Shown here in pieces: positions 17,001 to 23,816 of a stretch of 29,990 bases of DNA. Within the stretch, counting starts at the first letter, position 1; every line of letters starts with the position of its first letter. This DNA comes from CAYGYG01 sp964354155 (GTDB taxonomy: Bacteria > Hydrothermota > Tepidihabitantia > SM23-42 > CAYGYG01): the NCBI GenBank assembly GCA_964354155.1, contig CAYGYG010000032.1:1-29990 (forward strand), read 5' to 3'. The notes under the pieces were generated by a model. The model did not search any database, was not told where the DNA came from, and worked only from the letters and a program-made list of their open reading frames with translations. The position numbers and the translations under genes were made by a program.

Positions 17001-17106
17001 CGAACCGGACATCTACGTCGAGAACCTGCCTGAGGAAGACGGCACTAGCTCCGACCACCAGCTGGGCAAAGCGATTGAAGTACTGATGAAGCAGGTAGGG
17101 AAGTAG
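14005..17106 (+). CDS. Exported tricorn-like S41 protease
   Basis: A 1033-aa protein with a signal peptide (MTKNKTAIMIMTIVLSSSLI then YANQ). Residues about 30-660 are WD40/PD40 propeller repeats (SPDGKRLAFSYYGDIW, SPDGKWLAFMTDRWGNDDI and others) with an acidic insert near 528-552. A PDZ domain is at about 755-825, then an S41 catalytic core. Likely catalytic residues are S726-H727 (NASHLG), nucleophile S939 (EYCYSDAE) and E1000 (VEPDIYV). Tricorn proteases cut peptides to small fragments. The start at 14005 is chosen over 13897 because the promoter lies between them. The signal peptide implies a periplasmic or surface location, unlike cytosolic archaeal tricorn. An M28 peptidase is divergent from it. 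Confidence 0.9.
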   Translation: MTKNKTAIMIMTIVLSSSLIYANQTWGARFPAPSPDGKRLAFSYYGDIWLVDATGGKAERLTSSAGYESRSVWSPDGKWLAFMTDRWGNDDICIMPVDGSAPPTRLTYYSMQDILFGWTPDSRYVLFGSYREDLTRVLYRVSIKGGMPEKITSFAASEVCFVPDGSKFYYTRRGAEWWRRKYQNGCDQDIWVKPWPDGKSEKVVAGPSEDGYPMFSPKTNKLYFSSNRDGGRVKNLWRCNPDGSAPEPVTFEAEDIHFPEISVDGGLIAYECFGALMTFDVASGNTTRPAIRVNEDHQENPYYFQTFSGDATEFALSPDEKEIAFVVHGDIFVMELEEENEAGKVVRVTNTPFIEEHVSWHPKKELLIYSAMADGDMDLYTVEPRREKTFCADLLFDVSKLFDTGETEAKARYSPDGQLVAYFKNGHELFVADRFGQNRKRLCPESDVLWIDWSPDSKWITFSRTVLGWREDIFIVPADGSTLPVNISNHPNDDYKPMWSSNGRRIAFGSRDPIGNLWMKYVFLRKEDEERDDEYWEKDKDEDEGEDSTKSPVVRIDFDDIEERTHTVCRVEGFYNHVAQSPDGRQFALHSSNEDSDDIWTVDWRGKELKRVTSGNVDPKMFFVSKDRKRIFYLSGQGRLASASVEGGSPAALAFSVELGIDRGQERAEAFDEAWWALQDGFYDSDFHGADWPALRTKYRQLAVHARARRDFQSVIGMMIGELNASHLGIWGGGDDGEETGCLGIRYDSDYTGDGVKVKSVIPESPAGDEKVAIKPGDIITHIDGNFIKAGDNYFAYLANKVDKDVMVTVSSGGQSRSVKVKPVGVWRIGELVDKSWVKANRAFVKEASRDKLGYVYIASMGEENLKTFEKDLYKELGKKGLIIDIRYNGGGSIHDELLNILQRTAYAYSVERDGQKEYSALFRWEKPIVVLINEYCYSDAEIFPAGFKQLKLGKVVGVPTFGAVIGTNNIKLLDGSTFRVPGTGWFRLNGVNLENFPVEPDIYVENLPEEDGTSSDHQLGKAIEVLMKQVGK

Positions 17107-17144
17107 GCGTCAGTTCACTGCGGTACGAGCGGACGGACTCGTGT

Positions 17145-18773
17145 CTATTCGATCTTTATGATTTTGAAAGTCTGTGACGCTCCACCACTGCTCAGAGAAA
17201 GGAAGTAGATCCCCTGAGGCATAGAACTTATTCTTTCACCGCGCAGAATATGAAAGCGCGGGGTAGAGGGCATCTCTTCTTTGACGATGATTTCGCCCAA
17301 TACGTTGTGAACGGCGATTTTGAGGGCATGGTTTGAGCATCCAGGAAGTTCCATTCGAATAGCATTTCGGAATATGGGTGTAACACTGCACCTGGTGTGG
17401 CTGATCCCATTGAGTTCTTCTTGAATCCCCAAAGTGCTGATCTCTATTACAGTAAAATCATCATCGGTGTTGACTCCCTGACTTGTCCCTGCAGCGATCA
17501 ACCGGATTCCACCATCACTAACAATCGCATTGGCGCGGTCCCATCCGTTAGCAGGCCCATTGTAGGTGTAATCTTTAATGAGATAACCATTGGCCGTCAA
17601 AACCTTTATTGTGAAATCAGCATACGTGCCCTTCCCCCAGGCGAAACCGGCGATGGCTGTTAAGTACCCAAAGGCCGGTATGGTCACAATGTCACTGGCG
17701 ACGTCCGACCCGCTGCCCGGGCCATCATACAAGTACACCCATCTCAGAAAGCCAGCTGGCGTAAGACTCACCACGGTCTGGTCACTGAAATCAAAGCCAG
17801 ACCCAAAGCAGCCGCTGTAACCTGCTACACAAAGGTTGCTGTCTACACCACAGGCGATAGACTTTGCAGCGTCACTGCGCTTCTTGAATCCTTTGTATTT
17901 GAAGGTCCATCTCTGTTGCCCCGCAGGACTTAGACTGACGACCGTAAAATCGTCGCCAGTGCAGAAGTCCCAGCTTCTTCCGACAGCGCAGACGTTTCTG
18001 CTTCGGTCGACAACCAGGTCGTAGGCTTCATCGTGTCCCGGTCTGGCCGCGGTTGACTCGCCAAGCCTATGCATCCACCTCAAAGTACCATTGCTGGATA
18101 GACTCAGCACGGTAAAGTAGGTGGAGGAATCCCCATAGGCACCAGTGTGACCGCAGACATAGATGTTGCTGTCGGGTCCGGAGACTATGTGACAGGCAGC
18201 GTCGGATCCGTTATACGGACTATTGTACCGGTATGCCCATCGTTCATTCCCCGACGAATTCAGGCTGATGACAATGAGGTCATCGTTCAAACCGACCCCG
18301 TGACTTTTCCCCGCGACGTAGATGTTACCATCTAGGCCGTAGGTAAGAGCGAGCGCGCAGTCGACACTGCTATCCGGGCCGTCATACTTGTACGTCCAGC
18401 GCCACGTGCCGGCCACGGTCAGAGAGATAACAACGATATCGCATGAGTCGTCCCCGCAGCTTGTCCCCGCTGCATATACGTTGCCGTCCGCACCGAAAAC
18501 TACCGATTGCGCCTCATCCGCGCCATTGCCGGGTCCGTTGTAGCGGTAGAGCCAGCGCTGAGAGCCGTTGTCGAGACTGACGACGACGAAATCATAATCG
18601 GAACCATCGCCGTAACTCTTACCGCCAACATAGACGAGGCTGGCCCCTCCGTATGCAAGAGAGTAGGCCTCATCCGCGCCGTTACCAGGGCCATTGTAAC
18701 GATAGGTGAATTTAGCTTGGGCGAGAAGTAGCACGGGCATGAGCAGGAAGATCGCGTCGATAAACGTTCTCAT
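17145..18773 (-). CDS. Exported SBBP-type beta-propeller protein
   Basis: A 542-aa protein. A signal peptide (MRTFIDAIFLLMPVLLLAQA) is followed by about eight 50-60-aa blades with YRYNGPGNGADEA, then G-VYVAG-S, then VVSL---G--RW, the pattern of SBBP beta-propeller repeats. The last ~80 residues (ALKIAVHNVLGEIIVKEE ... MPQGIYFLSLSSGG ... FKIIKIE) resemble a T9SS type A sorting or FlgD-like domain, though without the usual PNP motif. GGTGA lies 7 nt before the ATG. The start overlaps the stop of the upstream gene by 4 nt (ATGA), so the two form an operon. Likely a secreted surface protein; ligand unknown. Confidence 0.82.
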   Translation of the reverse strand: MRTFIDAIFLLMPVLLLAQAKFTYRYNGPGNGADEAYSLAYGGASLVYVGGKSYGDGSDYDFVVVSLDNGSQRWLYRYNGPGNGADEAQSVVFGADGNVYAAGTSCGDDSCDIVVISLTVAGTWRWTYKYDGPDSSVDCALALTYGLDGNIYVAGKSHGVGLNDDLIVISLNSSGNERWAYRYNSPYNGSDAACHIVSGPDSNIYVCGHTGAYGDSSTYFTVLSLSSNGTLRWMHRLGESTAARPGHDEAYDLVVDRSRNVCAVGRSWDFCTGDDFTVVSLSPAGQQRWTFKYKGFKKRSDAAKSIACGVDSNLCVAGYSGCFGSGFDFSDQTVVSLTPAGFLRWVYLYDGPGSGSDVASDIVTIPAFGYLTAIAGFAWGKGTYADFTIKVLTANGYLIKDYTYNGPANGWDRANAIVSDGGIRLIAAGTSQGVNTDDDFTVIEISTLGIQEELNGISHTRCSVTPIFRNAIRMELPGCSNHALKIAVHNVLGEIIVKEEMPSTPRFHILRGERISSMPQGIYFLSLSSGGASQTFKIIKIE

Positions 18774-21487
18774 CTCAGTTTCACCATCTTCTTCGTCGAA
18801 GCATGTTCTCCGGCTTTGAACTGACAGATGTACACACCGGGCGGAAGAAGTCTGCCCCGATCGTCGTCGCCCTGCCAACTGATTCGGCTTCGTGACTGAA
18901 TCGGCAGACGTTTGAATTCCTTGACCAGTCTTCCTGCGGAATCGTAGATCCTGAGTCGGGCGCCGTGCTTGTTGTATGCAGGCAGTTGTATTGCCGTTGT
19001 TACATGGAACGGATTCGGGCAGATCTGCATTTGATCTAGTGCGGTCAGCATCTCACCGCCTGGCGTCTCATGAATTCCGAGAAGGTATGCGTTTCCCCAA
19101 ATGCGCATTGTACTCACAGGTCGGCCACTGACAGAGTCAGTCCAACCAGAGTAGGCCATCATAAACTGGTTGCCGGCCCCGTGTGCCAGAGAGGGGGTGA
19201 TCTGGTTGCCGAATCTGGAGGACACGACAAAGGAATCGAAAACCACGCCCGAAGTACTGATTCTGGCCCCACAAATATCGTAGAAAAACCCATTGCGCCG
19301 GTCCTGCCATATGACCAGATAGCGTGAACCGTCAAACGCAACCGCCGGTGAGGCCTGGCTGTCGGCGGCGGCGGCAATCGCAATCCCTGCTGGGTCAAGG
19401 AGGTTACCAGCCTTGTCGATGCGGGCGCCATAGATGTCGGGAAAGGCACTGGTTCGCGAGTCTTGCCAAACCACGAAGTAGTTGACCCCATCAGAGGCAA
19501 TCGAAGGGGCCTGCTGCCGGCGAGGCGCGCTCGAAATGGGGATTCCCGATGGATCAAGGACGGTCCCGCTTGGTCGGACTCGCGCGCCGTAGATGTCACA
19601 GTTGCTTGTGCCACCGTTGCGGGTGTCCTCCCAAGTTACGAGATAGGTGGAATCGTTACACGCAAGCGCCGGGAACATCTGATGCCCCGCAGCGGTTGAT
19701 ATGGGTGTTCCGTTGGGCTCGATAATCACCCCCGACTCAGTTACCCTCGTGCCGGAGATATCCCACGACAACCCACTGCACGCATCTTGCCACACTACAA
19801 AGTAGTCCTGTCCATTATAGGCCACCGCGGGGTGCTCTTGGCCGTTAGCATTTATGGAAATCGCGATACCGGACGCATCAAGGACAATCCCGGTCTGACT
19901 TATTCGCGTACCGTATATATGGTACCCTGCCGCGTCGCGCCGGTCCTGCCATACGGCCAGGTAGTTGGCTCCGCCGAAGGTTAAACTCGGACAGTCTTGG
20001 CTGTCAGGAGCGGTCGAAATTGGAAAGCCAATGCGGTCAAGGACACCGCCGCCTGGGCTGACCCGAGCGCCGTAAATGTCACAACACGGGGATCGGTTTT
20101 CAAAACAACGATAGTCGGCCCAGGCAGTGAGGAAGTTCGCGTTGTCAAATGCAACCGCCGGCCTCGCATGGCTATTTGCCGCTATGCTTACTGCAAACCC
20201 CGCAGTATCGATGACTACACCGGACTTGCTGATCCGGGCGCCAAAGATATCTTCGTCAACCCGTGAGTCAATCCACACCGTGAGATAGTTTGTCGAATCG
20301 GCATCAACTGCCGGCGAAAACTGGTTCGCCGCACCTATTGATATCGGTATGCCTGACGGATCAAGAACCTGTCCAGATCGATTCAAGCGGGCGCCGTAGA
20401 CGTTGTAATTATGATCCCAAACGACGAAGTGGTTAGAACCATCAAAGACGACGGCCGGCGAACCCTGAGACCCGGCGCCCGTTGAAATCGCTATCCCGGC
20501 CGTGTCCAGAACCAGACCGGATGGTGTAACCCTTGAGCCGTATATATCATCCGTGCCAGCGTTCCGTCGGTCCTGCCACACTACGAGGAGATTCGTATCT
20601 CCCGGAGCAACGGCTGGGAAGAGCTGACCGCGTGGAGCCATGCACACGCAGATTCCTGCTGTGTCCAGCACGACACCGGATTCGCTAACTCGGGCCGCGT
20701 ATATGTCGTCATTTGGGCCGGCCCGCGCATCTCCCCAAACGACAACGTAGTTGGTGTCGCGCCACGCAACCGACGGGTACCATTGATTTCCGGGTGCAGA
20801 CGAAATGCGCACCCCGGCAGGATCGAGAACTATGCCCGATCGAGAGACCCTTGTACCATATATGTCGAAACTAGTCGAGGTACGAATGTCGTGCCATACA
20901 ACCATCAGCTGTGTGTCACCGCGGGCAACCGCTGGCCGAAACTGGTCGCCGCTCGCATTGGTGATCAAGATGCCGGCGGAATCCAGGACGGCACCGGATC
21001 GACTCACCCTCGCACCGTACACGTCGGACCCACCGTTCCGGCGATCTTCCCAGACAACCAAATAGCTCAAACCATCAAACGCAACCGCTGGAAAGTACTG
21101 GTGGTTTAAGGCCTTCGATATGACAATCCCGTCGGGAAAGAGGATGGCCCCGTTTGGGGAAACAAGGGTGCCGTAGATGTCAAAATCGCTGCCGCTGCGG
21201 TTATCCTGCCATACGACCAGGCGGTTTGCGCCGTCAAAAGCACTCGCTGGATACCACTGGTATCCGGGGATGGGCCGGCCGACTACATTCGTGTCGATCA
21301 TAAACTCGCCAGCTTTAGAATGCGTTTGATCATAAGAGGCTGTTCCGGCAACTACGTTCGCATCAGAAGGCTGTGCTGGATTCGGGGATTGCAGATCGCC
21401 CTGCTGAGCATATAAGAGACTGCCCAAGGTGAACAATATCGAAAAAACGCAGCGATTCTCCACCATTCCAAAGACTTCTCCGCGCAT
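18770..21487 (-). CDS. Exported 13-repeat protein with T9SS-like sorting domain
   Basis: A 905-aa protein. After a hydrophobic leader (CVFSILFTLGSLLYAQQ) it has 13 repeats of about 57-60 aa with the pattern VVWQDRR---DIYGARVS-SG-VLD-AGI-IS-A---Q--PAVA. The C-terminus has the sorting-domain motifs ICPNPF, LRIYDSAGRLVKEF and LPPGVYICQFKAG, ending KKMVKLR, as in T9SS or FlgD-like domains. Start is uncertain: ATG 21487 lies 7 nt after a -10 box (leaderless), while ATG 21466 has GGAGA 10 nt upstream. An ATG at 21505 would lie upstream of the transcription start. First gene of a two-gene operon. Confidence 0.82.
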   Translation of the reverse strand: MRGEVFGMVENRCVFSILFTLGSLLYAQQGDLQSPNPAQPSDANVVAGTASYDQTHSKAGEFMIDTNVVGRPIPGYQWYPASAFDGANRLVVWQDNRSGSDFDIYGTLVSPNGAILFPDGIVISKALNHQYFPAVAFDGLSYLVVWEDRRNGGSDVYGARVSRSGAVLDSAGILITNASGDQFRPAVARGDTQLMVVWHDIRTSTSFDIYGTRVSRSGIVLDPAGVRISSAPGNQWYPSVAWRDTNYVVVWGDARAGPNDDIYAARVSESGVVLDTAGICVCMAPRGQLFPAVAPGDTNLLVVWQDRRNAGTDDIYGSRVTPSGLVLDTAGIAISTGAGSQGSPAVVFDGSNHFVVWDHNYNVYGARLNRSGQVLDPSGIPISIGAANQFSPAVDADSTNYLTVWIDSRVDEDIFGARISKSGVVIDTAGFAVSIAANSHARPAVAFDNANFLTAWADYRCFENRSPCCDIYGARVSPGGGVLDRIGFPISTAPDSQDCPSLTFGGANYLAVWQDRRDAAGYHIYGTRISQTGIVLDASGIAISINANGQEHPAVAYNGQDYFVVWQDACSGLSWDISGTRVTESGVIIEPNGTPISTAAGHQMFPALACNDSTYLVTWEDTRNGGTSNCDIYGARVRPSGTVLDPSGIPISSAPRRQQAPSIASDGVNYFVVWQDSRTSAFPDIYGARIDKAGNLLDPAGIAIAAAADSQASPAVAFDGSRYLVIWQDRRNGFFYDICGARISTSGVVFDSFVVSSRFGNQITPSLAHGAGNQFMMAYSGWTDSVSGRPVSTMRIWGNAYLLGIHETPGGEMLTALDQMQICPNPFHVTTAIQLPAYNKHGARLRIYDSAGRLVKEFKRLPIQSRSRISWQGDDDRGRLLPPGVYICQFKAGEHASTKKMVKLR

Positions 21488-21878
21488 GGCAAATAGATTA
21501 AGCATAACGGTGCTTCTGTCAATAGGAGTTTTCTTTCAGTAGGTGCCAAGTGCTCCTAGTTTCGTTCGAGACTTGGGCCTGGGCACTATGCCCCGGACAT
21601 AACGCGTCGGTGTGATTCAGGTCCCTCTCATATTGCAGTTGCCGGCAGCCGCCATCCCTGTGTTTATCGAGCGCAACGACAACGCCCGTGTCACCTACGC
21701 AATCCTCATCCGCCGACTTCGTCTTGACAAGCGATAGCAGCTGGCTACACTTTCGCCAAGCGCCGGAGGCACATTCGGGACCGTCCCGGCAGTTCCCTTC
21801 CATGTCTTCGCACGAGGGCCTCAATCTGTTTCGTCCCTCGTCTTATTACCGCTCTCGCTACTTGCTACTCTCTACTTA
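21488..21878. other. Spacer between OMP-like gene and repeat-protein operon
   Basis: A 391-bp gap. It holds the promoter of the downstream operon (21495-21522), the heptamer tail at the end of the upstream gene, and a possible hairpin with CGAGGG (21813-21818) and CCCTCG (21835-21840). A 101-codon minus-strand ORF (21519-21824) shows no recognisable domain and no Shine-Dalgarno and is not called. No other gene is evident. Confidence 0.5.
21495..21522 (-). promoter_or_regulatory. Promoter of the repeat-protein operon
   Basis: On the minus strand a perfect TTGACA (21522-21517), 16 bp, TAATCT (21500-21495). The predicted transcription start coincides with the ATG at 21487. Confidence 0.65.
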
Positions 21879-21890
21879 TTATTCCTCGTT
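21849..21890. repeat. Six phased heptamers across the OMP-like gene stop
   Basis: CCGCTCT, CGCTACT, TGCTACT, CTCTACT, TATTATT, CCTCGTT: six consecutive 7-nt units of the same family and orientation relative to the gene as the array at 12322-12510. The units include the stop codon (21879-21881) and run into the last codons of the gene. Confidence 0.7.
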
Positions 21891-22469
21891 ACTCTTCCCA
21901 GAAGACGGGTTCGACTTGAACGAAATCCAGTAGCCGGGCGTAAGGTTAATGGTGAAGTACAGCGTGTTCCACCGGACCTCGTGATCGCGGCTGATGTTTT
22001 CTCCAAAACAGAACCGGCTGTCGGCACTGACCGCTTTGTACCCGAAGCGGAAGCCCGCGACATAGTAGTCGAAGCCGATGCCGAAGTCGAGCATCATCGA
22101 ATTTTTCAAACCCCAGGGGGATCCCCCGGCGTAGAGAAACATGGCCATGGGTAAGATGTCGCCGCCTTTGCGATGCGAGGTGAACGGGATGCCGTAGATG
22201 TAGATCGGAGCGATATGGCCGAGCAACTCCACGCTGTCTTCATCGTCCAGCCCGCGCATCGCCAGGCGGAAACCGCCGGTTTCGATGCCCACCCACTTGT
22301 AACTGATCCCGGCATGCAAGAGCTGGCCATCGTATTGGAGCGGTACCGAGAAGCTGATCGAGGCAAGACCGAAGTGCCCGCGCCAGCTCGTCTTATACTC
22401 CCCCGCGTGGGCAAGCGGCAGACCTGCAAGAATGAACAGAACCAAACCTGTGAATGTCTTCGGGTTCAC
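21879..22469 (-). CDS. Putative outer-membrane beta-barrel protein
   Basis: A 196-aa protein with a signal peptide (MNPKTFTGLVLFILAGLPLAHA). The mature part has alternating polar and aromatic stretches typical of barrel strands (GHFGLASISFSVPLQYDG, LHAGISYKWVGIETGGFRL, GFDYYVAGFRFGYKAV, LYFTINLTPGYWISF). No named family recognised. Start is GTG with AAGGAG 6 nt upstream and a leader of about 50 nt. The final residues (GKSNEE) are encoded by heptamer-repeat sequence that continues past the stop, so the C-terminal tail may be repeat-derived. Confidence 0.7.
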   Translation of the reverse strand: MNPKTFTGLVLFILAGLPLAHAGEYKTSWRGHFGLASISFSVPLQYDGQLLHAGISYKWVGIETGGFRLAMRGLDDEDSVELLGHIAPIYIYGIPFTSHRKGGDILPMAMFLYAGGSPWGLKNSMMLDFGIGFDYYVAGFRFGYKAVSADSRFCFGENISRDHEVRWNTLYFTINLTPGYWISFKSNPSSGKSNEE

Positions 22470-22527
22470 ACATATCTCCTTGTTTGAGTTCTTGGGGCCG
22501 GTGCGGTAAAATGACCCGCCGGCTAAT

Positions 22528-22555
22528 AACCTAAGCGAGAATTCCGATTTGTCAA
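22528..22555 (-). promoter_or_regulatory. Promoter of the OMP-like gene
   Basis: On the minus strand a perfect TTGACA (22555-22550), 16 bp, TAGGTT (22533-22528). It lies about 60 nt before the GTG start. Confidence 0.65.
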
Positions 22556-22576
22556 GTTCTTTAGCATCCCGGCGTG

Positions 22577-22606
22577 CGGCGCCTCAGCGCCGTCGATTAC
22601 AGTGAT
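22577..22606 (-). repeat. ATCACTGTAATC module with hairpin (minus orientation)
   Basis: On the minus strand ATCACTGTAATC (22606-22595) is followed after GA by CGGCGC-TGAG-GCGCCG, a perfect 6-bp hairpin (22592-22577). The same module, with a different stem sequence, occurs at 23509-23537 and at 23605-23631. Confidence 0.65.
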
Positions 22607-22608
22607 TT

Positions 22609-22719
22609 ACCCCGTTAGAAGGCCCGAATACGACGATCTCACCTATGCATGCCAGCGGCAGAACCCTTTTCCGCTTGCAGTTACGATATACTCCAAAGGC
22701 CCGAGGCTTCTAACGGGGT
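22609..22719. mobile_element. 111-bp element with 13-bp terminal inverted repeats (MITE-like)
   Basis: ACCCCGTTAGAAG (22609-22621) and CTTCTAACGGGGT (22707-22719) are perfect 13-bp inverted repeats. There is no ORF inside. GGCCCGA also occurs just inside both ends. GATTACAGTGAT and GATTACAGCGAT lie outside at 22595 and 22728 as flanking direct repeats. Size and structure resemble a miniature non-autonomous element, but no transposase or clean target duplication is seen, so it may be only a large hairpin. Confidence 0.45.
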
Positions 22720-22756
22720 GAACGGCAGATTACAGCGATTAGCCCAGCAAAACATT

Positions 22757-22788
22757 ATTCCATGATTCCATCATTCCACCATTCCGCG
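22757..22788. repeat. Four phased ATTCCNNN octamers
   Basis: ATTCCATG, ATTCCATC, ATTCCACC, ATTCCGCG in direct succession. This is the complement of the ATGGAATG family at 13884-13923. Confidence 0.7.
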
Positions 22789-22800
22789 GTGTTCTGCCCA

Positions 22801-22824
22801 CTGATTCGCTGGTCGGCTGATGCG
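22801..22824. repeat. Three CTGATNCG octamers at the cassette 1 edge
   Basis: CTGATTCG, CTGGTCGG, CTGATGCG. Sequence identity with the second cassette begins inside the last unit. A related octamer run sits at the same place before cassette 2 (29047-29070). Confidence 0.6.
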
Positions 22825-22873
22825 CTTTCTTTCCATTCCATCATCGATGGCGCAAAGTGGTAAATGATTTTTC

Positions 22874-22905
22874 TTGCCACGGGGGGGGGGGGGGTAGGAT
22901 ATAAT
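22874..22905 (+). promoter_or_regulatory. G14-tract promoter of AraC-type gene, copy 1
   Basis: TTGCCA (22874-22879) and a perfect TATAAT (22900-22905) are separated by 20 bp, including 14 consecutive G (22881-22894). All other promoters in this window have 16 bp. Loss of four G would restore that spacing. A second TTGCCA begins at 22905, and TGCCA (22906-22910) pairs with TGGCA (22919-22923) near the expected start of transcription, a possible operator. Confidence 0.72.
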
Positions 22906-22983
22906 TGCCAAAGACCAGTGGCAGCGCAAGCCGATTGCGAGGAGTAAGGTGTTCGTCTGAAGAGAGCCGTGATGTGAGCCTAC

Positions 22984-23011
22984 TGCTCATCGCTCATGGC
23001 TCATTGCTGAT
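22984..23011. repeat. Four NGCTCAT heptamers in the regulator leader
   Basis: TGCTCAT, CGCTCAT, GGCTCAT, TGCTGAT, just before the Shine-Dalgarno GGAGGTGG of the regulator gene. The second cassette has three of these units, lacking CGCTCAT. Confidence 0.82.
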
Positions 23012-23025
23012 GTCGGAGGTGGCGC

Positions 23026-23373
23026 ATGGCATCATCGCTGAAGGGAATTCTGCAGGAGGAGACGGACGGGAGGGTGTGGAGTCTGACCGCGGATGAAGCG
23101 GCCGAGAAGTGTAAGCTGAGCTGCCGGCAGTTTTGCCGGTTGTTCCGGGCCGAAACCGGTGTGTCTTTCCGTGCGTACAAGGATGAGCTGAGGTTGACTG
23201 CGATCATGGCGGCGCTAAATCGCTTCAATGGCCGGAAGCTTAAGAACTTCGACCTTCGGTCGTTCAAGTTTTCCACCTATCCCTCGTTATGCCGTTCATT
23301 CAAACGCCAGGCGGGCCTCTCGCCGCGGGAATACCTGCGCAACCGCCAAGCGGCCAAACACCTAAATTCCTAA
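23026..23373 (+). CDS. Stand-alone AraC-type DNA-binding protein, copy 1
   Basis: A 115-aa protein made almost only of an AraC-type double helix-turn-helix domain. The first HTH is SLTADEAAEKCKLSCRQFCR, followed by LFRAETGVSFRAYKDELRL. The second is divergent (FDLRSFKFSTYPSLCRSFKR then QAGLSPREYLR). There is no ligand-binding domain. GGAGGTGG lies 3 nt before the ATG. It is about 79% identical to the protein at 29265-29624; the stretch NGRKLKNFDLRSFKF is unchanged. The last residues (AKHLNS) are encoded by octamer-repeat sequence. It precedes genes for exported propeller proteins and is a candidate regulator of them. Confidence 0.82.
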   Translation: MASSLKGILQEETDGRVWSLTADEAAEKCKLSCRQFCRLFRAETGVSFRAYKDELRLTAIMAALNRFNGRKLKNFDLRSFKFSTYPSLCRSFKRQAGLSPREYLRNRQAAKHLNS

Positions 23374-23383
23374 ATGCCTAAAG
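23352..23383. repeat. Four NCCTAAAT octamers across the regulator stop
   Basis: GGCCAAAC, ACCTAAAT, TCCTAAAT, GCCTAAAG. The stop codon (23371-23373) lies inside the third unit, so the repeat supplies both the C-terminal codons and the stop. Confidence 0.7.
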
Positions 23384-23451
23384 TAAGGAGCAAGGACGGT
23401 GCCGAAGGCTGGATCGTGGGAGAGACTTCCCAGTCTCGATACGGTGTTATG

Positions 23452-23487
23452 AGCGTTACTAACGTTTCAAGCGTTCTCAACGTTACC
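23452..23487. repeat. Four phased nonamers
   Basis: AGCGTTACT, AACGTTTCA, AGCGTTCTC, AACGTTACC with consensus ARCGTTNYN, running directly into the ATCACNGTAATC sites. Confidence 0.65.
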
Positions 23488-23617
23488 ATCGCAGTAATCG
23501 GCTGTCCCATCACTGTAATCTACGGCACTTTGTGCCGACATCACCGGCATCAACGGTGCCCTGCACCGAGTCGTTCTTTGATATCACCGTAATCGTTCTT
23601 TTACATCACTGTAATCG
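23488..23617 (+). promoter_or_regulatory. Series of five ATCACNGTAATC-like sites, candidate operator
   Basis: Sites begin at 23488 (ATCGCAGTAATC), 23509 (ATCACTGTAATC), 23540 (ATCACCGGCATC), 23583 (ATCACCGTAATC) and 23605 (ATCACTGTAATC). Start-to-start distances are 21, 31, 43 and 22 bp, close to 2, 3, 4 and 2 helical turns, so all lie on one DNA face. AraC-family proteins often bind direct repeats about 21 bp apart. Binding by the adjacent regulator is inference. Two inverted copies lie upstream at 22595 and 22728. Confidence 0.5.
23523..23568 (+). other. Pair of 6-bp, 3-nt-loop hairpins
   Basis: CGGCAC-TTT-GTGCCG (23523-23537) and CGGTGC-CCT-GCACCG (23554-23568) are perfect hairpins of identical geometry but different stem sequence, 16 nt apart. 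A third, 5-bp hairpin TGCCT-CTT-AGGCA follows at 23619-23631. Confidence 0.65.
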
Positions 23618-23630
23618 ATGCCTCTTAGGC

Positions 23631-23651
23631 AAGGAGGTGGATATGAACTGA
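23631..23651 (+). other. Two-codon mini-ORF with strong Shine-Dalgarno, copy 1
   Basis: AAGGAGGTGG (23631-23640) is followed by ATG AAC TGA at 23643-23651. The Shine-Dalgarno is stronger than that of most real genes here, yet the ORF is only two codons long. The same arrangement occurs at 29718-29739 with ATG AGA TAG. Confidence 0.55.
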
Positions 23652-23816
23652 CATAGCAGCGGCTAGCGATAACTGGTCCGCGGTAACCGGCGGTTTCCAG
23701 TGCTGTGACCGGGTGAAGTAGGGCAAGACGTGCTCAGCCTGCACTAGGCCGTCATTCCGTGGTCACCGCGAAATCAAGTGCCGAACTTCCTTCTGCATCG
23801 TTTTTCCAAAAAGACC

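Larger units (their letters stand above)
22819..23373 (+). repeat. Regulator cassette, copy 1
   Basis: The region from GATGCG at 22819 to the end of the AraC-type gene is duplicated at 29065-29624. The ~190 bp before the Shine-Dalgarno are nearly identical: I count two mismatches and one missing heptamer. The coding part diverges much more. The cassette consists of a G14 promoter, a leader, heptamers and a regulator gene. Confidence 0.88.

Noticed and set aside
21519..21824. 101-codon minus-strand ORF
   Set aside because: No domain, no Shine-Dalgarno, and it covers the promoter of the downstream operon.
22905..23096. 63-codon ORF overlapping the regulator leader and start
   Set aside because: It starts with TTG in the -10 region without a Shine-Dalgarno, and the 7-nt difference would frameshift it in copy 2.
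23374..23592. 72-codon ORF after regulator copy 1
   Set aside because: It consists of repeat units and hairpins, and its start lies in an octamer run.
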